Shown one piece after another: positions 1 through 6,497 of a DNA stretch of 10,662 bases; positions within the stretch are counted from its first letter, which is position 1; each line of letters begins with the position of its first letter. The DNA is from Eubacterium sp. Its GTDB lineage: Bacteria; Bacillota; Clostridia; Oscillospirales; Acutalibacteraceae. The notes beneath the pieces are model-generated. The model was not told where the DNA came from and searched no databases. It worked only from the letters and a program-made list of their open reading frames with translations. Where the stretch lies: contig JAIDEF010000140.1 of NCBI GenBank assembly GCA_029054965.1, positions 7,422 through 18,083 of the forward strand. The letters run 5' to 3'. The translations under genes were made by a program, and so were the position numbers.

Positions 1-3000
1 ATAAATTGTTTGTGATGTTACATTAGCACTGAAGGTTAAATCCTTAAGAATAATATTATTGGAAACAACCTGAATCTGATAACCGTCTACACCTTCTACC
101 GCAAGCCATTCGGCCTGAATACCACGGGATACCTTTTTAGCTGATATTATACCTCCTGCAGCCCTTTCTTTAATATTGAAGGTCAAATAATATGTGCCTT
201 CATAGTAGGTTTTAAATGTAACCTTTACTGTGTAGGTACCAACCTCCGTTCTTCCTGCAGGCATTTCAATATCGTAATAATCTGAACTAATGCTGTTACC
301 CTCAGTATCCTCAATCAGCACATCAGGTGTAAACTGCATACTATTGAAAATAAATTCAGTTTGGTCAAGCGCAATTCTTCCTATTCCTGAGAAATAATTA
401 CCACTAACCATGTCTCCGCATTCAGTACAGATTTCACCGCAACGTCCAGCCTTTCCCATTGAAGCTTTTTCAACAACAAATTTCGTTGTGTGACCTGTTT
501 TTTCAATTTTTTTGCCACAGCGCTCAGTGGTATTGCATACATCACAATAAATGTCGCCTGTGTAGCCATCCTCTGTACAGGTTGCTTCTCTTACATTTAC
601 TGTAACAGGATTAACATGAGGAAGTTTGCTAATAATTGTACCTTTTTTAACAATAGTGCCGCACTCAACACAAATCTCGTCACCTGTGTTACCAAAGCTT
701 CCGCAAGTAGGCTCACAAACATTTCCGATTTCAGTCTTGGCATGGTTAAGCTTGGAAATTTCTTTGCCCTGTTCAAGCACAGCACCACAGTCATTACATA
801 CTGTATCACCGGTATAACCGGCTGCTGCACATGTCGGGTCAAGATTGTTTTCAAGATGAGTTCCCTCCGCGTGCCTGCAGTTGGTAACGAAATATTGGAA
901 TTCCTGTTCAAAGGAAAGTGTTCCAAGACCAATATAATCAAACTCATCTGAACTCATCCAGAATTTACCTGTATGCCAGCCCAAAGTGGATGTGTCAATG
1001 TTAAAGAAGAAATTTTCAGCACCCTGTGCATCAATTATTTCCTGGAACAGTATATCCTGCCCCATAAGTTTTCCCTTAACCTCAATTTCGTCGTAGTTAA
1101 AATCATCGTTAATCATATATTGATCCTTAACATTAGAAATAGTAATGGTAACTCTCATTGCACCTGATAATTCCCAGTGAGCATAAATATCCATATTCTC
1201 GGTTAAAACCGTATCCTCAGATAATTGATTGCCGTAAAGTGCATCGTCAAACCAACCAACAAATTTTGTGAATTGTTCTGCATTGGTTGTGCGTTCCGGT
1301 ATATCTAAATCACCAAGTGTATCACCGTAGTTATAAATAAGGTCATAAACACTGTCAATAGATCTGTTTGTATGAACTGTTACAACAATCTCATTCTCAC
1401 GGAATTCCTCCCAGTGAGCATAAAGTGTACCTTCATAAGGGAACATAACAATACTGTCAGCAGTGATTTCTTCTCCGCCTTCCGGATCTGTAAACCAACC
1501 AAGGAACTTATATCCATCAAGATAAGCTGTAGGAAGCTTTGAATAATTCTCACCATAATAGTATTTTTTAGGTATTACATTTGCGGCACCGCCATTACCG
1601 TCAAATTCAATATTGATTGCAACTCTTGACCAATTAGCTACAAGAGTTATTTCACCTGTTTTACTTAAATCAGGAACCTTGCTTGTAGCCGTTATCACTT
1701 CATTTTCATAATACCAGCCATTGAATTTATGACCGGGTTTTGTGGGAACAGGAAGAGTGCCATAGTTCTGTCCGTAGTAAATCGGCATACTATCGATTTC
1801 ACACTCACCGCCGTTAGGATAGAATATAAGTGTATACTCATCTTCTGCCCAGAGTGCATACAATGTTTGGAGATTTCTGTCTTCAAATACAGTTTCAGCC
1901 GTATACTCATTTGCAGGCAGTTTAGCCTTGTCAAACCAACCGATAAACTGATAACCAATTCTTGTCGGAACAGGAAGCTCACCCATCGGCTCACCATATC
2001 TAAATGCTATGCAATCAACATCGCAGCTTCCGCCGTTGGCGTTAAATATTACATTATATTCAGGCTTATCCTCAATCCAGTTTGCCTTGAAGGTCATACT
2101 TTCAGTAATAATCAGATTAGGAGTCAGAGTTACCGTCTTGTACAATGGCAACGAATTCGTTTTGACTCTGCAGGTCCAGCCTGTAAAAATGTAACCTTCT
2201 CTTACAGGTACAGGAATATCCTTAATATTACCATTGCCGTCAGTATAGAGTGTATCCACATCACACTCGCCGCCATTAGCATCAAAATGAACTGCTATTG
2301 CTTCAACCCAGTGTGCAGTAAATACGGCATCCTTTTCAAGAGAATATATATGCTCAGGAGTAATCGGAACTTCCTCTTTAATAGTAATAGTTCCAGCAAG
2401 CTGAGATTTATATTTATATGCAATATCGATATTGAACCAGCCGGCAAATACATAACCGGGCTTTGTCGGAACAGGCAATGCTCCGACAGGCTTTCTGAAC
2501 TCAACCCTTTTTGTTTCGATATCACAAACACCGCCATCAGTATCAAAGGTTACTGTAAACTGCTTTGTGCTTGGTTTAATGGGTTTTGTGGTTGGTTCGG
2601 TTGTGGTTTCATCGTCCTCCCAACCACCATCAATATCTTCAATGCCGCCTTTAGTTGTGGCTTCATTATCCCAGCCGCCGTCTATATCTTCAATACCTGT
2701 TTTCTTGGTTGTGGTTTCGTCATCATCCCAGCCGCCATCTATGTCCTCAATACCTACAGGCTTTTTAGTTGTCTTTTCTACTTTATTTTCTTCGGTAGTG
2801 CTTGACTTTGCAGTAGTTTCTTCCTCGTCCCAGCCGCCGTCAATATCTTCGATGCCGTGTTTTAATGTGACTTCTTCATAAGGCGCATCATCAATTTCAG
2901 CCGTAGCCACTATTCCCCAGTCATTTAATTTCTGGTTGATTGTTTCGACTACTTCCTTGGCAATGTTGTGACCCGATATTTTATATACCGCAGCATTACA

Positions 3001-3324
3001 GCTTATTGCAGATAAAAGAATAATACAAGCAATAATAGATGCTCTCATTCCTCTGCTCAGTGATTTAAAGTTTCTGTTTGAGCAGGCATTTATAATCTTT
3101 TTACCTGTTGTCAGCGGAACAAATACAGGAAATCCCTTATCGCTCTGCTGCTCAAGCTCAATCAACATATCTGTACATTCGTCAATCAAATCACAGTCCA
3201 TTTCGTCAATGTCTTTTTTTAGCTCTCCATCAATAAGCTCATTAAGCATTGCTTTGAACTCTTTGCGAAATTGATTCTCATTTAAAAGCGAATTTAAAAC
3301 ATTTTTATCTACTAAAGTATTCAT
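1..3324 (-). CDS. Large single-pass membrane protein with InlB B-type repeats; candidate transmembrane anti-sigma factor (3' end outside window)
   Basis: An open frame of 1108 codons runs without a stop from an ATG at 3324 to the window edge, so the C-terminus is missing. The start has an AAAGGAG site 7 bases upstream. Seen in order: a hydrophilic N-terminus (about 1-94, acidic, no HxxxCxxC zinc motif); one hydrophobic helix (about 95-113); a Thr-rich acidic linker with four GIEDIDGGW-type motifs (157-235); six InlB B/Listeria-Bacteroides repeats ending in a conserved W (about 255-339, 342-416, 422-492, 497-565, 570-638 and a degenerate 643-717); an Ig-like module (about 723-813); four CxxC repeats (843-969); another Ig/MBG-like module (about 986-1050); and the beginning of an Fn3-like module. 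It lies 13 bases behind an ECF-type sigma gene with no terminator between, so the two are probably cotranscribed. I infer N-in/C-out topology, with the N-terminus binding the sigma factor. A plain surface adhesin is the alternative. Domain calls are firm for the InlB repeats and moderate for the Ig/Fn3 modules; the anti-sigma role is inference. Confidence 0.85.
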   Translation of the reverse strand, partial: MNTLVDKNVLNSLLNENQFRKEFKAMLNELIDGELKKDIDEMDCDLIDECTDMLIELEQQSDKGFPVFVPLTTGKKIINACSNRNFKSLSRGMRASIIACIILLSAISCNAAVYKISGHNIAKEVVETINQKLNDWGIVATAEIDDAPYEEVTLKHGIEDIDGGWDEEETTAKSSTTEENKVEKTTKKPVGIEDIDGGWDDDETTTKKTGIEDIDGGWDNEATTKGGIEDIDGGWEDDETTTEPTTKPIKPSTKQFTVTFDTDGGVCDIETKRVEFRKPVGALPVPTKPGYVFAGWFNIDIAYKYKSQLAGTITIKEEVPITPEHIYSLEKDAVFTAHWVEAIAVHFDANGGECDVDTLYTDGNGNIKDIPVPVREGYIFTGWTCRVKTNSLPLYKTVTLTPNLIITESMTFKANWIEDKPEYNVIFNANGGSCDVDCIAFRYGEPMGELPVPTRIGYQFIGWFDKAKLPANEYTAETVFEDRNLQTLYALWAEDEYTLIFYPNGGECEIDSMPIYYGQNYGTLPVPTKPGHKFNGWYYENEVITATSKVPDLSKTGEITLVANWSRVAINIEFDGNGGAANVIPKKYYYGENYSKLPTAYLDGYKFLGWFTDPEGGEEITADSIVMFPYEGTLYAHWEEFRENEIVVTVHTNRSIDSVYDLIYNYGDTLGDLDIPERTTNAEQFTKFVGWFDDALYGNQLSEDTVLTENMDIYAHWELSGAMRVTITISNVKDQYMINDDFNYDEIEVKGKLMGQDILFQEIIDAQGAENFFFNIDTSTLGWHTGKFWMSSDEFDYIGLGTLSFEQEFQYFVTNCRHAEGTHLENNLDPTCAAAGYTGDTVCNDCGAVLEQGKEISKLNHAKTEIGNVCEPTCGSFGNTGDEICVECGTIVKKGTIISKLPHVNPVTVNVREATCTEDGYTGDIYCDVCNTTERCGKKIEKTGHTTKFVVEKASMGKAGRCGEICTECGDMVSGNYFSGIGRIALDQTEFIFNSMQFTPDVLIEDTEGNSISSDYYDIEMPAGRTEVGTYTVKVTFKTYYEGTYYLTFNIKERAAGGIISAKKVSRGIQAEWLAVEGVDGYQIQVVSNNIILKDLTFSANVTSQTIY
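409..849 (-). repeat. Four CxxC-containing repeats of about 40 residues in the surface protein
   Basis: Residues about 826-972 hold four CxxC pairs at 843/846 (CNDC), 885/888 (CVEC), 927/930 (CDVC) and 966/969 (CTEC), spaced 42, 42 and 39 residues. The first three units also have a preceding Cys (PTC, PTC, ATC) and a GxTGD turn before the pair; His residues occur in the connecting strands (LNHA, LPHV, TGHT). Similar Cys-rich units are common in large secreted proteins of gut Clostridia, but their function is not known to me. Zinc binding or disulfide formation on the outer face are both possible. Confidence 0.75.
1174..2562 (-). repeat. Six tandem InlB B (Listeria-Bacteroides, Flg_new-type) repeats
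   Basis: Residues about 255-717 of the large membrane protein form six units of roughly 65-85 residues. Each typically has a first strand of the FxxNGG type (FDTDGG, FDANGG, FNANGG, FYPNGG, FDGNGG), a central LPVPTKPGY..F.GW-like core and a last strand ending in A.W (TAHW, KANW, YALW, VANW, YAHW). The sixth unit has lost the NGG turn but keeps VGWF and YAHW. Four of the first strands carry a Cys-acidic pair (CDI, CDV, CDV, CEI) that ordinary InlB repeats need not have. The family is a beta-grasp-like extracellular module found in adhesins and internalins of Gram-positive bacteria. Confidence 0.85.
2620..2856 (-). repeat. Four GIEDIDGGW motifs in the linker next to the membrane
   Basis: Within the large membrane protein, the nonapeptide GIEDIDGGW occurs four times, at residues 157-165, 191-199, 210-218 and 227-235. 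Each copy is followed by acidic residues and a run of Thr and often Lys. The spacings are 34, 19 and 17 residues. At the DNA level the core is only partly conserved (for example ccgccgtcaatatcttc against ccgccatctatgtcctc on the plus strand), so the peptide is kept while codons drift. This suggests selection on the protein and not just a recent DNA duplication. No known domain is recognised. The position, just outside the membrane and before the stalk, suggests a flexible spacer, a binding motif or a processing site. Confidence 0.85.
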
Positions 3325-3337
3325 AACTATCTCCTTT

Positions 3338-3862
3338 CTATTCTATAACAATAGAATTTTTTATTTTGTCACGAAGCCGCTGCAGACGTTTGGCAACAGT
3401 CTGATTATTTACGTTTAATACCTTGGCAACCTGCTCAATAGTCAGGTCATCAATATATTTCAGTCTTAGGAGCTGTTGTTCATTTGGCGTAAGCAGCTTA
3501 TTGAGTTTTTCATTCAGAAGCTGATAATCAATCCTGCTGTCCACACTGTCCCTGTCATCAACAACCTTGTCGGTGTAGTCCTCCAAAGGCAGTACGGTGT
3601 TATTTTCCTTGGCATTAGCTTCAATATGTTTCATTATGTAGTTACCGGCAATCTTGTACAAATAAGCTCTCGGATTTGTAATCTCTTCATTATTTCTAAG
3701 CTTCCTGTAAAATGTCATAAAGACATTCTGCATACAATCCTCTGCACTTGAATTATCCCCATTCAACTTAACAAGGCAGAATTTGTAAATTGAGCTTTTG
3801 TACTGATTATAAATCTGAGTAAACCTATCTTCTAAAGCTTTTTTACTTTTATTGGTATCCAA
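3338..3862 (-). CDS. ECF-type (sigma-70 family) RNA polymerase sigma factor
   Basis: The product is a sigma factor of about 174 residues with region 2 and region 4 only, the layout of ECF sigma factors. Region 2 spans about residues 14-80 (YNQYKSSIYKFCLVKL, then AEDCMQNVFMTFYRKL and NPRAYLYKIAGNYIMKHI). Region 4 spans about 118-168 and holds a helix-turn-helix (LTPNEQQLLRLKYIDDLT, then IEQVAKVLNVNNQTVAKRL). I prefer a TTG start at 3860-3862: GGAGGTG lies 6 bases before it, and the upstream in-frame ATG at 3875-3877 overlaps that ribosome site, so it would have no usable one of its own. The longer reading adds five residues (MEVCY). The stop (TAG, 3338-3340) is 13 bases before the large membrane protein, as in sigma/anti-sigma pairs. 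Target genes are unknown; the envelope-like partner suggests an extracytoplasmic signal. Confidence 0.92.
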   Translation of the reverse strand: MDTNKSKKALEDRFTQIYNQYKSSIYKFCLVKLNGDNSSAEDCMQNVFMTFYRKLRNNEEITNPRAYLYKIAGNYIMKHIEANAKENNTVLPLEDYTDKVVDDRDSVDSRIDYQLLNEKLNKLLTPNEQQLLRLKYIDDLTIEQVAKVLNVNNQTVAKRLQRLRDKIKNSIVIE

Positions 3863-3875
3863 ATAACACACCTCC
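3860..3875 (-). promoter_or_regulatory. Ribosome binding site that decides a TTG start for the sigma gene
   Basis: Read on the minus strand, GGAGGTG (3869-3875) is followed after six bases by TTG (3860-3862). The only upstream in-frame ATG (3875-3877) shares a base with this site, so translation most likely begins at TTG. Confidence 0.65.
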
Positions 3876-3886
3876 ATTCATATAGT

Positions 3887-3913
3887 AGTCCCTGAAATGG
3901 TAAAAAAGTTGAC
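3887..3913 (-). promoter_or_regulatory. Candidate ECF-type promoter of the sigma/membrane-protein unit
   Basis: On the minus strand GTCAAC (3908-3913) is followed by a T-run and, after a 15-base spacer, GGGACT (3887-3892), shortly before the sigma ribosome site. An AAC-containing -35 element followed by a T-run is a frequent feature of ECF promoters, and autoregulation is usual for such genes. A weak sigma-A alternative overlaps it (TTGAAA at 3920-3925, 17 bases, TACCAT). The call is pattern-based and unproven. Confidence 0.4.
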
Positions 3914-3952
3914 ATATTTTTTCAATTTTTTTATGAAATTTTGGTAAATAAA

Positions 3953-3977
3953 AAATGCCCAAAAATATTGGGCATTT
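3953..3977 (-). terminator. Rho-independent terminator after the VanW gene
   Basis: A perfect 10-bp stem (AAATGCCCAA at 3953-3962 against TTGGGCATTT at 3968-3977) encloses a 5-base loop. On the minus strand it is followed by a T-rich tail (TTTATTT). It lies 57 bases past the VanW stop and ends the glmU-vanW transcript, so the sigma gene needs its own promoter. The A/T flanks might also allow weak function on the plus strand, where no gene ends. Confidence 0.85.
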
Positions 3978-4033
3978 AAATTGATGTTTTCATTATAGAT
4001 GTTTCGTTACATAATTACAGTGTAATTAATATA

Positions 4034-4852
4034 TTATCCTGCCTTTTTTGTGGTGGATGTTGACGCCGGTTTAGCCTTACTGTATTTACTGTATGTGGTG
4101 TAATTGATTTCACCGTTAACACTTCTTGTAAGCACATACTGCTCACCATTTTTGTCAATATTAACCTTAACATCACCCACAGACACCTTGTCCTTTGAAT
4201 AAACAGTACAGGTTAACACACCATTTTCTGCAGTAACCTTTAAACGTATATCACTGCCGCTGCTGTTTTCAAACTGAAAATCCTGTGAATTCCATTGCAC
4301 AGTTGCATCACCGCCAAGGGGAACATAGCTGATTTCAAGTGAATGACAGGCTCTGACCTTTATCTTAAGGTTTGCTCTGAGGACTGCCTGAAAAACAGTT
4401 GAGCTGACCTGACAGATACCGCCGCCGAGTCCGTCAACAAATTCGTCACCCTGAACAACCTTTGCCTCCTGGTAGCCTGCAAGAACAGTTCTCTTGCCTA
4501 CAACCTGATTAAATGAAAATACTGCATCCTTCGGAATTACAAGATTATTAAGCCTTGAAACAGCATTATTAATATTTGTTGTTCTCGTGGCGTTTGAACT
4601 GTCATATTTTGTCTGATATACTGCAAGCTTGTTGGTATATCCGTCACCATTATCAATTTCAAGAGCAGGGTAGACTTTATTGGTCACAGCTTCTTTGAAG
4701 GTTGTACTTAAATCCTCTGTTGTTCTTGTGGTAGTGGTAGTTGTCGTTTCAGTGGTTGATGTAGTTTTGTCAACATCAGCATTTTCATTACAGCCTGAAA
4801 ACAAAAGACAGACTGTTATCACTGACAATAATACTGATAGTAGCTTTTTCAA
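4034..4852 (-). CDS. VanW-domain lipoprotein
   Basis: This 272-residue protein starts at TTG (4850-4852), with AGGAG six bases upstream. A lipoprotein signal peptide is clear: MKKLL, a hydrophobic core and the lipobox LFSGC with Cys21 as the lipidated residue. A Thr-rich spacer (about 29-50) follows, then the VanW domain (about 79-208) with the family signature GGGICQVSSTVFQAVL (143-158) and HSLEISYVPLGGDATVQW (170-187). The tail is rich in Ser, Thr and Lys. VanW domains occur in some vancomycin-resistance clusters and in many wall-associated Gram-positive proteins; their biochemical role is not established. The putative peptidoglycan-binding domain that precedes VanW in YoaR-like proteins is absent, so this is a short form held to the membrane by lipid. 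It sits 31 bases downstream of glmU with no terminator between and is probably cotranscribed, fitting a wall-related job. Nothing here indicates glycopeptide resistance. Confidence 0.9.
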   Translation of the reverse strand: MKKLLSVLLSVITVCLLFSGCNENADVDKTTSTTETTTTTTTRTTEDLSTTFKEAVTNKVYPALEIDNGDGYTNKLAVYQTKYDSSNATRTTNINNAVSRLNNLVIPKDAVFSFNQVVGKRTVLAGYQEAKVVQGDEFVDGLGGGICQVSSTVFQAVLRANLKIKVRACHSLEISYVPLGGDATVQWNSQDFQFENSSGSDIRLKVTAENGVLTCTVYSKDKVSVGDVKVNIDKNGEQYVLTRSVNGEINYTTYSKYSKAKPASTSTTKKAG

Positions 4853-4883
4853 TTTATTCTCCTGTGCTTTTCATCCGTAAAAA

Positions 4884-6266
4884 TTATTCCTTATATGGTT
4901 TTTTGATTTCAACCCAGCCCTCTTTGTTAACCTGCTTTGCACGTGCAATTGACAGAGCATTTTCAGGAATATCATCTGTAATAGTTGAACCTGCTGCAAT
5001 ATATGCCTTATCACCAACCTCAACAGGTGCAATAAGATTTGTATTGCAGCCGATAAATGCACCATCTCCTATTTTGCAGCGTGACTTATTCTTTCCGTCA
5101 TAATTACAGGTAACTGTTCCGCAGCCAAAGTTAACACCGCTGCCAACATCACTGTCACCTATATAGGTTAAATGAGCACTCTTTGAGCCTTCGCCCACAA
5201 CCGAATTTTTAACCTCAACAAAATTGCCGATATGAACACCTTTTTTTAATTCAGAATTTGCTCTCACCTTAACAAAAGGACCTGCATCAACATCATTTTC
5301 AACAGCACTGTCAAGTATTTTGCAATTGTCAAGAACAACATTGTCACCGATTTCTGAATTATCAATATAGGTATTAGGACCGATTACACAGCTTTCACCA
5401 ATAATAGTACTGCCGATAATAATTGTGTTAGGCAGAATAACTGTTGAGTTGCCGATTTTAACATCCTTGCCTATCATAACACCGTCAGTACACGGAATAT
5501 CAACACCGTTGACCATCAGCTTGTTATTTATATTTTTTCTCATAATAGTATTCAGTCCATTAAGCTGTACTCTGTCATTTGCCCCCAGAATAACCTCATT
5601 GTTTTCAACAACATAAGCACCTGCGTTTTTACCTGCACCAATGAGAATTTCAAGACTGTCGGTAAGATAATATTCATTCTGAACATTTTCATTCGTAATT
5701 TTTGAAAGAGCATACTGCAAGTCCGCACCGTTAAACCAGTAACAGCCTGCATTTGACTCATTAATCAGCTTTTCTTCAGGAGAAGCATCCTTGTGCTCAA
5801 CAATCCTAAGAAGTGTTCCGTTTTCGTCACGCTTAATATGACCTATGCCGTTTAAATCATCAACAATTGCACTGATTAATGTAATTGAATTGTTGTTTTC
5901 CTTATGATAATCATAAGCCTTATTAATTGTTTCGGCATCCATAAGCGGACCATCACCATTTAAAATGAGTATTTCATCTTCAGTATGAGCTGCAATAAAT
6001 TCGTCTGCCTGCATAACTGCATGGCCTGTACCGAGCTGCGGCTCCTGCAAAGCTGTTTTGATGTTAGTATCAACAGAAGCGAGGTAATCCTCAACCTCAT
6101 TATGCTTATAGCCTGTAATAACACATATATCCTCAGCCCCTGCCTCCTTAACAGCATCAACAACATAGCTGATCATAGGCTTGAATAAAACATTACACAT
6201 AACCTTCGGGCAATCCGCCTTCATTCTGGTACCCTTACCGCCTGCAAGTATGATAGCACATTTCAT
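4884..6266 (-). CDS. glmU: Bifunctional UDP-N-acetylglucosamine pyrophosphorylase / glucosamine-1-phosphate N-acetyltransferase
   Basis: The enzyme acetylates glucosamine-1-phosphate with acetyl-CoA and then couples it to UTP, giving UDP-GlcNAc for peptidoglycan and other wall polymers; it acts in the cytoplasm. The 460-residue length is normal for full GlmU. The uridyltransferase half (about 1-230) shows the nucleotide loop LAGGKGTRMKADCPKV (7-22), QLGTGHAV (77-84) and the metal-binding Asp in NGDGPL (D105). From about 255 the protein is a left-handed beta-helix of hexapeptide repeats. The acetyltransferase site is intact: KVRANSELKKG (333-343), HLTYIGDSDVG (H365, the likely catalytic base), CNYDGKNK (387-394) and AAGSTITDDIP (424-434). 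The ATG has GGAGG seven bases upstream. The vanW gene follows 31 bases later. The gene is divergent from ppdK and has a good promoter at 6301-6329. Confidence 0.96.
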   Translation of the reverse strand: MKCAIILAGGKGTRMKADCPKVMCNVLFKPMISYVVDAVKEAGAEDICVITGYKHNEVEDYLASVDTNIKTALQEPQLGTGHAVMQADEFIAAHTEDEILILNGDGPLMDAETINKAYDYHKENNNSITLISAIVDDLNGIGHIKRDENGTLLRIVEHKDASPEEKLINESNAGCYWFNGADLQYALSKITNENVQNEYYLTDSLEILIGAGKNAGAYVVENNEVILGANDRVQLNGLNTIMRKNINNKLMVNGVDIPCTDGVMIGKDVKIGNSTVILPNTIIIGSTIIGESCVIGPNTYIDNSEIGDNVVLDNCKILDSAVENDVDAGPFVKVRANSELKKGVHIGNFVEVKNSVVGEGSKSAHLTYIGDSDVGSGVNFGCGTVTCNYDGKNKSRCKIGDGAFIGCNTNLIAPVEVGDKAYIAAGSTITDDIPENALSIARAKQVNKEGWVEIKKPYKE

Positions 6267-6300
6267 AGTGTAACCTCCGAATTAATGTATTTACTAACTC

Positions 6301-6329
6301 ATTATGCAACATAAAAATAAAATTTTCAA
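6301..6329 (-). promoter_or_regulatory. Sigma-A promoter of glmU-vanW
   Basis: On the minus strand TTGAAA (6324-6329) and CATAAT (6301-6306) are separated by 17 bases, each one mismatch or nearly so from consensus. Transcription would start near 6294, giving a leader of about 28 bases that holds only the ribosome site. Confidence 0.7.
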
Positions 6330-6367
6330 GATAAATAATACTAAATATAAAAAATTATAAAAAAAGT

Positions 6368-6396
6368 TTGTAATTTCTTTCTTATTATTGTATAAT
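6368..6396 (+). promoter_or_regulatory. Sigma-A promoter of ppdK
   Basis: TTGTAA (6368-6373) and a perfect TATAAT (6391-6396) are spaced by 17 bases. The predicted start near 6403 leaves a leader of about 95 bases before the ATG. It faces away from the glmU promoter, with about 40 A/T-rich bases between the two. Confidence 0.8.
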
Positions 6397-6401
6397 TCTA
6401 C

Positions 6402-6470
6402 TGCACTGTACTGTGCCGTAGTGCAAATAGCCATTTGTCTTCGGCATTAAGGTACAAATAATTAATTTGT
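6402..6470 (+). promoter_or_regulatory. ppdK leader with several short inverted repeats
   Basis: The leader holds TGCACT (6402-6407) against AGTGCA (6420-6425), CAAAT (6424-6428) against ATTTG (6433-6437), and ACAAAT (6454-6459) against ATTTGT (6465-6470). The CAAAT/ATTTG elements can pair in more than one way, so alternative folds are possible. The last hairpin ends 11 bases before the AGGAGGT ribosome site (6482-6488). The first repeat lies right at the expected start of transcription and could equally be an operator. No known riboswitch class is recognised. Confidence 0.35.
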
Positions 6471-6497
6471 AAATTTTTATTAGGAGGTATTTCTCAA

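Noticed and set aside
490..951. Plus-strand open frame of 153 codons
   Set aside because: It is the antisense register of the CxxC-repeat part of the large surface protein, and the opposite strand is clearly the coding one.
1729..2805. Long plus-strand open frame of 358 codons
   Set aside because: It lies antisense, in codon register, to the InlB repeats. Its product is low-complexity (rich in Cys, Ile, Phe and Asn) with no domain, and there is no good ribosome site. It is a shadow of the minus-strand gene.
2620..2856. CRISPR-like direct repeats
   Set aside because: The repeated blocks are in frame inside a coding region, spaced unevenly and conserved as peptide, not as DNA.
1..3324. RsgI (SigI-type) anti-sigma factor
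   Set aside because: The partner is a short ECF-type sigma factor and the N-terminal residues do not look like an RsgI domain. Only the general layout is comparable.
3909..3937. Perfect TTGACA on the plus strand with a TATGAA-like element 17 bases later
   Set aside because: No plus-strand gene follows; the sequence runs into the back of the vanW terminator. It is more simply the complement of the GTCAAC element of the sigma promoter.
4034..4852. Vancomycin-resistance gene vanW
   Set aside because: The VanW domain is common in susceptible Gram-positive bacteria, and no vanR/S/Y/H/B/X-like genes are nearby.
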